This document shows positions 34,754 to 41,846 of a stretch of 59,893 nucleotides of DNA, in pieces. The notes under the pieces are model-generated. The model ran no database searches. It saw only the letters and a program-made list of their open reading frames with translations, and was not told the origin of the DNA. Origin of the DNA: Allobosea sp. (GTDB lineage Bacteria; Pseudomonadota; Alphaproteobacteria; Rhizobiales; Beijerinckiaceae). The translations under genes were made by a program, and so were the position numbers. Location of the stretch: assembly GCF_030695125.1 (NCBI RefSeq), contig NZ_JAUYTP010000084.1, positions 1-59,893 of the forward strand, in the 5' to 3' direction. How positions within the stretch are numbered: the stretch's first letter is position 1; the number at the start of each line of letters is the position of its first letter.

Positions 34754-35596
34754 ATGCCTGATTCCACTGCCGCCGCCCGGCCGACCGCCAATCTTCTCAA
34801 GGGCAAGCGGGGCCTCGTGATGGGCGTCGCGAACAACCGCTCGATCGCCTGGGGCATCGCCAAGGCCGCGGCCGACGCCGGCGCCGAGCTCGCCTTCACC
34901 TATCAGGGCGATGCGCTGAAGAAGCGCGTCGAGCCGCTCGCCAAGGAGCTGGGCGGCCATGTCGTCGGCCATTGCGACGTCACCGATTCGGCCACGATCG
35001 ACGCCGTCTTCGCCGAGGTCGAGAAGCTCTGGGGCAAGCTCGACTTCGTCGTCCACTGCATCGCCTTCTCCGACAAGGACGAGCTGACCGGGCGCTATGT
35101 CGAGACGACCGAAGCCAATTTCACCAAGTCACTGCTGATCTCCTGCTACTCCTTCACCGCCGTCACCCAGCGCGCCGAGAAACTGATGACCGATGGCGGC
35201 TCCATGCTGACGCTGACCTATTACGGCGCCGAGAAGTGGATGCCGCATTACAACGTCATGGGCGTGGCCAAGGCCGCGCTGGAGTCGAGCGTGCAGTATC
35301 TCGCCGCCGATCTCGGCCCCTCGAAGATCCGCGTCAACGCGATCTCGGCCGGGCCGATCAAGACGCTCGCGGCCTCCGGCATCGGCGATTTCCGCTACAT
35401 CCTGCGCTGGAACGAGTACAACTCGCCGCTGCGCCGCACTGTCACGATCGAGGAGGTCGGCGAGACCGCCGTGTTCCTCGTCTCCGACATGTCGCGCGGC
35501 ATCACCGGCGAAATCCTGCATGTCGACGCCGGCTACCATGTCGTCGGCATGAAGGTGCCGACCGCGCCGGACATTTCGCTCGACAAGGGCGAGTGA
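34754..35596 (+). CDS. fabI: enoyl-ACP reductase (NADH), FabI
   Basis: A 280-residue SDR-fold enzyme that reduces trans-2-enoyl-ACP in fatty acid synthesis. FabI features are GVANNRSIAWGIA near the N-terminus, the catalytic Tyr and Lys in YNVMGVAKAALE, and SAGPIKTLAASGI. Length is slightly above the usual 260-275. It is the target class of triclosan. The two genes downstream and the window's other lipid genes make this area rich in fatty acid functions, but no operon is evident. Confidence 0.95.
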   Translation: MPDSTAAARPTANLLKGKRGLVMGVANNRSIAWGIAKAAADAGAELAFTYQGDALKKRVEPLAKELGGHVVGHCDVTDSATIDAVFAEVEKLWGKLDFVVHCIAFSDKDELTGRYVETTEANFTKSLLISCYSFTAVTQRAEKLMTDGGSMLTLTYYGAEKWMPHYNVMGVAKAALESSVQYLAADLGPSKIRVNAISAGPIKTLAASGIGDFRYILRWNEYNSPLRRTVTIEEVGETAVFLVSDMSRGITGEILHVDAGYHVVGMKVPTAPDISLDKGE

Positions 35597-35605
35597 GGTC
35601 GCGCG

Positions 35606-35809
35606 ATGGCTGATGCTGATACGCTATCTCCACGCCAAGGCTGGCGCGAAGATTCCAAGCGTCTCGCCGCTGCCGGAGACGACGCATTGGTATGGCCTGC
35701 ATTCGCCAATGACGGTGATCATGACCTCGTGTGGAACGCGCCTGATCAGCAATCGGAAAAGGCGCCGTCATCCCGGGCAAGCGAAGCGCAGACCCGGGAT
35801 CCATCTTAG
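35606..35809 (+). pseudogene. possible remnant of a MazE/AbrB-like antitoxin tail running into a repeat
   Basis: A 67-codon frame starts ten bases after fabI. Its middle part (REDSKRLAAAGDDALVW then FANDGDHDLVW) resembles the conserved C-terminal tail of MazE-type antitoxins in Rhizobiales, from memory. The N-terminal DNA-binding part is missing and the last third lies in the dyad repeat at 35768-35868. It looks like a truncated gene end rather than a functional gene. The family assignment is tentative. Confidence 0.3.
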
Positions 35810-35868
35810 AGTTCCGAGCCCTCCGATGGATCCCGGATCGGCGCCGCTTCGCGGCTTGTCCGGGATGA
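35768..35868. repeat. intergenic inverted repeat element
   Basis: TCATCCCGGGCAAGCGAAGC...CCGGGATCCAT on the left is mirrored, with a few mismatches, by ATGGATCCCGG...GCTTGTCCGGGATGA on the right, leaving a central spacer of about 20 bases. This is the extragenic palindromic element common in Bosea, Methylobacterium and relatives. It lies between fabI/antitoxin remnant and the convergent folK. Confidence 0.7.
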
Positions 35869-35888
35869 TGATCCGGTTCTTGCGGAGG

Positions 35889-36413
35889 CTATCTGGCTTC
35901 GATCAGCAGCAGCGCCTGCAAACGATCGCTTTCGGACGCGTCGCGTTGGACATCCGTCGCCTCAAGCGCGCCTTCCAGCGTGGCGGCGTCGGATAGCCCG
36001 ATCATTAACCCCGGCGCGATCTCCGCCAGCGGCGCCAGCACGAAGGCGCGTTCCGCGATCCGCGGATGCGGCACCTGCAGGCCGGGATCTTCGATTACCT
36101 CGCGGCCATAGGTCAGGATGTCGATGTCGAGCGTGCGAGGCCCCCAGCGCTCGCGCCGTTCGCGCCCGCCCTCGCGTTCGAGATCCAGGCACAGATCGAG
36201 CAGCGCCCGCGCCGGCAGCTCCGTCTCGAGCAGCACCGCCATGTTGAGGAATTCCGGCTGGTCGAGCTTGCCCCAGGGCGCCGTGCGATAGACGCTCGAC
36301 GGGCGGACAGCAGAGATCGCGGGATGCCGCGCCAGTCGCGAAAGCGCATGCGCGAACGCCGCGACGGGATCGCCCAGATTGCCGCCGAGCCCCAGCGCCG
36401 CCTCAACCCTCAC
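35889..36413 (-). CDS. folK: 2-amino-4-hydroxy-6-hydroxymethyldihydropteridine diphosphokinase
   Basis: The 174-residue kinase pyrophosphorylates hydroxymethyldihydropterin in folate synthesis. HPPK motifs are LGGNLGDPVAAF near the N-terminus, SSVYRTAPWG and WGPRTLDIDILTYG, the signature. Start is a GTG at 36413, overlapping folB by 11 bases. Last gene of a folP-folB-folK operon. Confidence 0.95.
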   Translation of the reverse strand: MRVEAALGLGGNLGDPVAAFAHALSRLARHPAISAVRPSSVYRTAPWGKLDQPEFLNMAVLLETELPARALLDLCLDLEREGGRERRERWGPRTLDIDILTYGREVIEDPGLQVPHPRIAERAFVLAPLAEIAPGLMIGLSDAATLEGALEATDVQRDASESDRLQALLLIEAR

Positions 36414-36777
36414 GCCGGTAGCTCAGCGTGATGCCGACGCTGGCCAGCGTCGCGTGGATCGGCGGGGCGGGCTTGCGCAAGGTCACTTCGATGCGGGTCA
36501 CCGGCGGAAAGCCGTCGAGCACGGCAAGCGCAACGGCGCGCGCAGCCGCCTCCAGCAGGTTGAAGCGGCTGGTCGTGAAAACCTCGGTGACGACGGCGAC
36601 GACCTTGCCGTAATTGACCGTGTCGGCCAGCGCGTCGCTGACGGCCGAAGCCCGCAGATCGACCTCAAGCGTCAGGTCGAGGACGAAGCGCTGCCCCAGC
36701 CGCTCCTCTTCCGAAAAGAAGCCGTGATAGGCGTAGATATCGAGCTTCTCGATCAGGATGATGCCGGTTTCGCTCAC
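36403..36777 (-). CDS. folB: dihydroneopterin aldolase
   Basis: A 124-residue aldolase converting dihydroneopterin to 6-hydroxymethyldihydropterin plus glycolaldehyde. The start IEKLDIYAYHGFFSEEERLGQ and the catalytic lysine region IEVTLRKPAPPI are typical. GTG start at 36777 overlaps the folP stop as GTGA; the end overlaps folK. Middle gene of the folate operon. Confidence 0.95.
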   Translation of the reverse strand: MSETGIILIEKLDIYAYHGFFSEEERLGQRFVLDLTLEVDLRASAVSDALADTVNYGKVVAVVTEVFTTSRFNLLEAAARAVALAVLDGFPPVTRIEVTLRKPAPPIHATLASVGITLSYRREG

Positions 36778-37619
36778 GCGCGGGGCTCCGAAGGCTGTGA
36801 CAGGGCGACCCAGACCTTGAACGCCTGCGCATGCGCGGCGACGTCATGGGCGCGAATGATGGCCGCCCCCTGCGTCGCCCCGTAGAGATGGGCCGCGACG
36901 CTGCCGGCGACGCGGTCGGCCGGGACGCTCTGGCCGGTGACGACGCCGATTACCGATTTGCGGGAGGCGCCGAGCAGGATCGGGCAGCCGAGTTCCTGGA
37001 GCTTAGCCAATCGCCGGATCAGCAGCAGGGACTGCTCCGGCGTCTTGCCGAACAGCCCGATGCCGGGATCCACGACGATCTGCTCGCGCGGAACACCGGC
37101 GGCCAGGGCGATCCCGATGGAACGCTCGAGAAAGCGCAGAACGTCGGACAGGATGTCGAGCCCGGGATCTGTCGTCTCGCGGTTGTGCATCAGGATGATC
37201 GGCGCGCCATGCCGTGCGGCGACGTCGGCGATGGCGGGGTCTCGCTGCGCGCCCCAGACATCGTTGATGATGGAGACGCCAGCCAACAGCGCCGCCTCCG
37301 CCACCTCAGCCTTCCAGGTGTCGATCGACAGGGGGGTCCTTGTCCGCTGGCGCAAGCCCTTGATCACCGGCAGGACGCGCCCGAGTTCGACGGCGGCCGT
37401 CAGCGGGGCATGACCCGGCCTCGTCGATTCACCGCCGATATCGACGATGTCGGCCCCGTCAGCCACCAGCCGCACGCCATGCGCGATCGCCTGTTCGGCG
37501 TCGGCCAGCAGGCCGCCGTCCGAGAAGGAATCGGGCGTGATGTTGACGATCCCCATCAGCAGGGGCGAAGCGTCGAGGGCGAGCCTGCGACCATCGGGCA
37601 AGGTCAGAGCCGGCGGCAT
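36774..37619 (-). CDS. folP: dihydropteroate synthase
   Basis: The 281-residue TIM-barrel enzyme joins hydroxymethyldihydropterin diphosphate and p-aminobenzoate. Conserved motifs are MGIVNITPDSFSDGG, IVDIGGESTRPGH and LLGASRKSVIG. It is the sulfonamide target; no obvious insertion is seen in the drug-binding loops. First gene of folP-folB-folK, each coupled by overlapping start/stop codons. Confidence 0.96.
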   Translation of the reverse strand: MPPALTLPDGRRLALDASPLLMGIVNITPDSFSDGGLLADAEQAIAHGVRLVADGADIVDIGGESTRPGHAPLTAAVELGRVLPVIKGLRQRTRTPLSIDTWKAEVAEAALLAGVSIINDVWGAQRDPAIADVAARHGAPIILMHNRETTDPGLDILSDVLRFLERSIGIALAAGVPREQIVVDPGIGLFGKTPEQSLLLIRRLAKLQELGCPILLGASRKSVIGVVTGQSVPADRVAGSVAAHLYGATQGAAIIRAHDVAAHAQAFKVWVALSQPSEPRA

Positions 37620-37772
37620 GAACCATCATCCGGAGAGGCGGAGTGCGGCCTATAGACCGCCGCTCCGCGGCAGGCCAATGGAAACGACGGCGCGCGGCCA
37701 TGGCTGCGACGCATGGCCCCGATCCGACGCGGCGCTTTGACGTCGCGTCCGTCAACGTGCAGAAGCCGAACC

Positions 37773-38369
37773 ATGGTCCCCATCACGCTTCCTCACCGGC
37801 TCATCCTCATCCGTCATGGCGAGACCGACTGGAATCGCGAAGGGCGCCTGCAGGGCGGGCAGGACATCCCCCTCAACGAACTCGGCCGCACCCAGGCCGC
37901 CGAGGCCGCCGGACGGTTGCGGACCCTGGCGCCCGGCTTCGCCACGCTCGAGTATATCGGCTCGCCGATGCAGCGCGCCCGCGAGACCATGGACATCCTG
38001 CGCGCGACGCTCTCGCTCGAGCCCGGCGCCTATCGCCTCGACGACCGGCTCAAGGAGCTGACCTTCGGCTGCTGGGAAGGCTTCACCTGGCGCGACATCC
38101 GCAAGGCCGAGCGCGAGCAGGCGCAGCTGCGCGAGCGCGACAAGTGGAGCTTCGTGCCGCCCGGCGGTGAAAGCTACGCCATGCTCGCCCAGCGCATCCG
38201 GCCCGTGCTGGAAGAGCTGACCCGCGAAACCGTCATCGTCAGCCATGGCGGGGTCGCGCGCGCCGTGCTGGCGCTGGTCGGCGCGGTCTCGCCGCAGAAG
38301 GCCTCGATGGTCGAGATCTGGCAGGGGAAGATCCTGACCATCACCGGCAGCCAGGCAGACTGGGTCTGA
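37773..38369 (+). CDS. histidine phosphatase family protein
   Basis: A 198-residue phosphoglycerate-mutase-like phosphatase with the catalytic RHG motif in LILIRHGETDWN and the second histidine in VSHGGVARAVLAL. Substrate unknown. ATG at 37773 chosen over longer, low-quality extensions. Divergent from folP and convergent with the RibB fusion gene. Confidence 0.9.
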   Translation: MVPITLPHRLILIRHGETDWNREGRLQGGQDIPLNELGRTQAAEAAGRLRTLAPGFATLEYIGSPMQRARETMDILRATLSLEPGAYRLDDRLKELTFGCWEGFTWRDIRKAEREQAQLRERDKWSFVPPGGESYAMLAQRIRPVLEELTRETVIVSHGGVARAVLALVGAVSPQKASMVEIWQGKILTITGSQADWV

Positions 38370-38424
38370 ACCATCGCCGTTCGGCAGCAATCGCGACGGA
38401 CCGACCCGTCATTGCGAGCCTCTC

Positions 38425-39702
38425 TCACACCAGCGGCTGGGTGTCCGCGATCTCGATCCCGAATCCGCTCAGGCCCACGAAGGAGCGCGGCGACGAGGCG
38501 AGATTGACGATCGAGCGGACCCCGAGATCGCGCAGAATCTGGGCGCCGAGCCCGACCTCGCGCCATTGCTGCGAGCGTTGCGCGTCCGACCCCTCCTCGA
38601 CGCTCTTGATCGGCACGCCGGCCGAACCGTCGCGCAGATAGATCAGAACGCCGCGCCCATCCCCCTGGAATCGCTTGAGCACGGACTGGATCGCGGTGGC
38701 GCCGCCGAGCACGTCGGCCACGACATCGGCCCGGTGCAGCCGCGCGGGGATCTTTTCCCCGTCGCCGATCTTGCCCGCGACGAAGGCGAAGTGCTGCGTG
38801 TCGTCGAAGGGCGTGACGTAGACATGGCCGGTCATCTCGCCGAAGGCGGTCTTGACCGGGAAGGAATGCACCCGCTCGACCAGCTTCTCGCGCGACTGGC
38901 GATGGGCAATGAGGTCGGCGACCGTGATCTGCTTGAGACCATGCTTCTTGGCGAAGGCGGTGATCTGCGCACCCTTCATCACCGTGCCGTCGTCATTGGC
39001 GAGTTCGCAGATCACGCCGACCTGCGGCAGGTCGGCGAGCTTGCAGAGATCGACGGCGGCCTCGGTGTGCCCCGAGCGCATCAGCACGCCGCCATCTTTG
39101 GCGATCAGCGGAAAGACATGGCCGGGGCGCACGAAATCGGCCGCCCCCATATTGCCGTTGGCGAGCGCGCGCACCGTGTTGCAGCGCTGCTCGGCCGAGA
39201 TGCCGGTGGTGAGCCCGTGCTTGACGTCGACCGTGATGGTGAAGGCGGTGCCCAGCGGCGCGTCGTTGGACGACACCATCGGGTCGAGCCGCAGGCGACG
39301 CGCCTCGGCACTGGTCAGCGGCGCGCAGACGATGCCGCAGGTGTTGCGGATGATGAAGGCCATCTTCTCCGGCGTGCAGAGCGAAGCGGCGACGATCAGA
39401 TCGCCCTCGTTCTCGCGGTCGTCGTCATCGGTGACGATGACGATCTCGCCGCGGGCGAAGGCTTCGATGGTGGCGGTGACGGTGTTGGGCATGCTGGCCT
39501 CGCGCGGCCCGACGAGGCCGAGGAAATCATTGGGAGTGACGGAGCCGCCCGTGGCGGCGGCGATGCGCTCGGCGCTTTCGCGCGAGATCCACGCGGTATG
39601 GTCGTTGCAGAGCGCGGTGACGCTGGCCGGCGACAGGCCGATCTGCCGCGCAAAGGCGCTGCGGCCGATCTTGTTCTGCGTGAGCCAGGCGTCGAGCTTC
39701 AT
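38425..39702 (-). CDS. ribB: HTH-RibBX: 3,4-dihydroxy-2-butanone 4-phosphate synthase with N-terminal HTH and degenerate GTP cyclohydrolase II domain
   Basis: The 425-residue protein has three parts. Residues about 1-62 form an XRE-like helix-turn-helix (SAFARQIGLSPASVTALCND). Residues about 72-270 are a complete DHBP synthase with VTDDDDRENEGDL and RSGHTEAAVDL. The C-terminal GTP cyclohydrolase II-like part lacks the three zinc cysteines: the usual C-x10-CxC region reads ARLHRADVVADVL. This is the RibBX type, described in proteobacteria as lacking cyclohydrolase activity, here fused to a DNA-binding domain. Two matching dyads lie just upstream. Role: riboflavin supply, perhaps self-regulating. 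Confidence 0.92.
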   Translation of the reverse strand: MKLDAWLTQNKIGRSAFARQIGLSPASVTALCNDHTAWISRESAERIAAATGGSVTPNDFLGLVGPREASMPNTVTATIEAFARGEIVIVTDDDDRENEGDLIVAASLCTPEKMAFIIRNTCGIVCAPLTSAEARRLRLDPMVSSNDAPLGTAFTITVDVKHGLTTGISAEQRCNTVRALANGNMGAADFVRPGHVFPLIAKDGGVLMRSGHTEAAVDLCKLADLPQVGVICELANDDGTVMKGAQITAFAKKHGLKQITVADLIAHRQSREKLVERVHSFPVKTAFGEMTGHVYVTPFDDTQHFAFVAGKIGDGEKIPARLHRADVVADVLGGATAIQSVLKRFQGDGRGVLIYLRDGSAGVPIKSVEEGSDAQRSQQWREVGLGAQILRDLGVRSIVNLASSPRSFVGLSGFGIEIADTQPLV

Positions 39703-39725
39703 GGACGGAAGCTAGTACACGCGCT

Positions 39726-39742
39726 ATTCATTCGCAATGAAT
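39726..39742. promoter_or_regulatory. operator-like dyad TTCA-N7-TGAA (proximal)
   Basis: ATTCATT-CGC-AATGAAT on the plus strand, a 17-base perfect inverted repeat ending 24 bases before the RibB fusion ATG. It shares the TTCA-N7-TGAA form with a second dyad 28 bases away (centre to centre). It is a candidate binding site for the HTH domain of the adjacent gene product. Confidence 0.45.
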
Positions 39743-39753
39743 GCCGGAAAAAA

Positions 39754-39770
39754 TTTCAGTATTGCTGAAA
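39754..39770. promoter_or_regulatory. operator-like dyad TTCA-N7-TGAA (distal)
   Basis: TTTCAG-TATTG-CTGAAA, a perfect inverted repeat of 17 bases with the same TTCA-N7-TGAA skeleton as the dyad at 39726-39742. Together they flank an AT-rich run that could hold the promoter of the RibB fusion gene. Confidence 0.45.
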
Positions 39771-39784
39771 CGCACATTTCCACG

Positions 39785-39889
39785 CGTCATGCCCGCGCTT
39801 GACCCGAGCATCTCGGGCGAGATGACGCTGCGGAGCCTCGCCCGCTGAGAGATTCTCGGGTCTGCGCTGCGCTCCGCCCGAGAATGACG
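39785..39889. repeat. intergenic inverted repeat element
   Basis: CGTCATGCCCGCG...GACCCGAGCATCTC is mirrored imperfectly by GAGATTCTCGGGTC...GAGAATGACG. It is of the same class as the element at 35768-35868, with cgtcat...ccgag ends. It sits between aroC and the RibB fusion gene. Confidence 0.6.
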
Positions 39890-39896
39890 GCTCCAA

Positions 39897-41015
39897 TCAC
39901 TCCTGAAACGGCCACCTTGCCTCGACCACGCCGACCTGCGCGCGATGCCGCAGATACTGGTCGGCCAGCACGCAGGCGACCATGGCCTCGCCAACCGGGA
40001 CGGCGCGGATGCCGACGCAGGGGTCGTGACGCCCCTTGGTGAACATCTCCGCCTCACCGCCGGTCCGCGTCACGGTCGCCCGCGTCGCCAGGATAGAGGA
40101 GGTCGGCTTCACCGCGAACCGCGCCACGATCGGCTGCCCCGTCGAGATGCCGCCCAGCACGCCGCCGGCATGGTTGGACATGAACAGCGGCGCACCGCCA
40201 TTGCCCACCCGCATCTCGTCGGCATTCTCCTCGCCCGAGAGCGCGGCGGCGTCGAACCCGTCGCCGATCTCGACACCCTTGACCGCATTGATGCTCATCA
40301 GCGCAGCCGCGATCTCGGCGTCGAGCTTGGCGTAGATCGGCGCGCCCAGACCGGCTGGCACGCCCTCGGCCACGATCTCAAGCACCGCGCCGATCGAGGA
40401 GCCCGATTTGCGCACGCCGTCGAGATAGCCCTCGAAGAAGGCAGCCGCCTTCGCATCGGGGCAGAAGAACGGGTTGCGGCCGACCTCGTCCCAGTCCCAA
40501 TTGCCACGGTCGATCTTGTGCGGGCCCATCTGCACCAGCGCCCCGCGCACGATCATGCCGGGCACGACCTTGCGGGCGATGGCGCCGGCGGCGACCCGCA
40601 TCGCGGTCTCGCGCGCCGAGGAGCGCCCGCCGCCGCGATAGTCGCGGATGCCGTATTTCACGTCATAGGTGAAATCGGCGTGTCCCGGCCGGTACTTGTC
40701 CTTGATGTCCGAGTAGTCCTTCGAGCGCTGGTCGACATTGTCGATCATCAGCCCGATCGAGGTGCCCGTCGTCACCTGCACGCCGTCGCTCTCGCGCGGA
40801 AACACGCCCGAGACGATCCGGACCTGGTCGGGCTCCTGACGCTGTGTGGTGAAACGGGACTGGCCCGGCCGCCGGCGGTCGAGATCGCCCTGGATGTCGG
40901 CCTCGCTCAGCGGCAGCAGCGGCGGGCAGCCATCGACGACGCAGCCGATGGCCGGCCCATGGCTCTCGCCGAAGGTGGTGACGCGGAAGAGATGGCCGAA
41001 GCTGTTGTGGGACAT
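39897..41015 (-). CDS. aroC: chorismate synthase
   Basis: The 372-residue FMN-dependent enzyme makes chorismate from EPSP, the last shikimate step. Signatures are GESHGPAIGCVVDG near the N-terminus, the central YRGGGRSSARETA and a C-terminal RHDPCVGIRAVPVGEAM. Length and start are standard. Confidence 0.96.
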   Translation of the reverse strand: MSHNSFGHLFRVTTFGESHGPAIGCVVDGCPPLLPLSEADIQGDLDRRRPGQSRFTTQRQEPDQVRIVSGVFPRESDGVQVTTGTSIGLMIDNVDQRSKDYSDIKDKYRPGHADFTYDVKYGIRDYRGGGRSSARETAMRVAAGAIARKVVPGMIVRGALVQMGPHKIDRGNWDWDEVGRNPFFCPDAKAAAFFEGYLDGVRKSGSSIGAVLEIVAEGVPAGLGAPIYAKLDAEIAAALMSINAVKGVEIGDGFDAAALSGEENADEMRVGNGGAPLFMSNHAGGVLGGISTGQPIVARFAVKPTSSILATRATVTRTGGEAEMFTKGRHDPCVGIRAVPVGEAMVACVLADQYLRHRAQVGVVEARWPFQE

Positions 41016-41154
41016 GGGCTGAGCCTGACGGAATGAACTGGCAGGCTCATAAGCCGGAATCCAGCAACGTGAAAGGCGGGAAGCCGCGAGGGGCCCTTGG
41101 CAAACCCTTGCCCGGATGGTAAATTATGACTAATATTTTGGTCAGGAGGCTGAT

Positions 41155-41397
41155 GTGAGGTCTGTTGCCCTGGCGGAGGCGAAAGCCCAGTTGAGCGCTC
41201 TGATCGACGCGGTCGAAGCGGGCGAAAGCGTCTGCATCACGCGGCATGGCAAACCCGTCGCGCATTTGACCGCGATCGAGAAACCGCAAAAGCCCCTCGA
41301 TATCGAGAAGCTTAGGGCGTTCACCAGATCACAGCCGATGCAGAACGAGGACGCCGGCACCTTCATGCGAAGGCTGCGCGACGACGCACGCTATTGA
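41155..41397 (+). CDS. Phd/YefM-type antitoxin
   Basis: An 80-residue antitoxin: the Phd core SVALAEAKAQLSALIDAVEAGESVCITRHGKPVA binds DNA as a dimer, and the C-terminal half neutralises the toxin. A GTG at 41155 follows an AGGAGG ribosome site. An AT-rich stretch upstream (41119-41140) probably holds an autoregulated promoter. The stop overlaps the toxin start. Confidence 0.88.
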   Translation: MRSVALAEAKAQLSALIDAVEAGESVCITRHGKPVAHLTAIEKPQKPLDIEKLRAFTRSQPMQNEDAGTFMRRLRDDARY

Positions 41398-41822
41398 GGC
41401 CCTACCTCGATACATCGCTCGTCGTCTCCGCGCTCGTCCACGAGGAGGCATCGGACGCGGTCCATGACTGGCTGGCAAGTCGCAGCGGTGTACGCTTCGC
41501 CATCAGCGACTGGGTCGTGGCCGAATTCGCGGCCGCTCTGTCTCGCAAGCGTGCGCTCCACGAGATCTCGACCGCTCTCCGGGAAGAGGCCCAGTTCCAG
41601 TTCGACAGCCTCCTGGACGGAGAGTTCGATGTCCTGCCGGTCACGCGTGAGGAGTTCCGCGTCGCGGCCAGTCTCGCCGGCCGAAGCCTTCAGGGCTTGC
41701 GGGCCGGCGACGCGCTGCACCTCGCCATAGCCAAAACCAACACGCTGATGCTCTGCACGCGTGACATCAAGCTTGCAGCGGCGGGCATCGATTTGGGGTG
41801 TTCTATGCAGTTGATCGGCTGA
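41394..41822 (+). CDS. PIN-domain ribonuclease toxin (VapC type)
   Basis: The 142-residue PIN domain has acidic residues in LDTSLVVSAL, VVAEFAAAL, RAGDALHLAIA and CTRDIKLA, the Mg-binding set of VapC ribonucleases. It starts at a TTG (41394) overlapping the antitoxin stop, so it is translated at lower level by coupling. Forms a toxin-antitoxin pair with the Phd-type gene upstream. Confidence 0.88.
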   Translation: MRPYLDTSLVVSALVHEEASDAVHDWLASRSGVRFAISDWVVAEFAAALSRKRALHEISTALREEAQFQFDSLLDGEFDVLPVTREEFRVAASLAGRSLQGLRAGDALHLAIAKTNTLMLCTRDIKLAAAGIDLGCSMQLIG

Positions 41823-41846
41823 AACAGCTGAGTTTGCTCTTTCAAC

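Noticed and set aside
39703..39896. FMN riboswitch upstream of the RibB fusion gene
   Set aside because: The upstream region contains short dyads and a repeat, but not the conserved FMN-riboswitch helices and loops.
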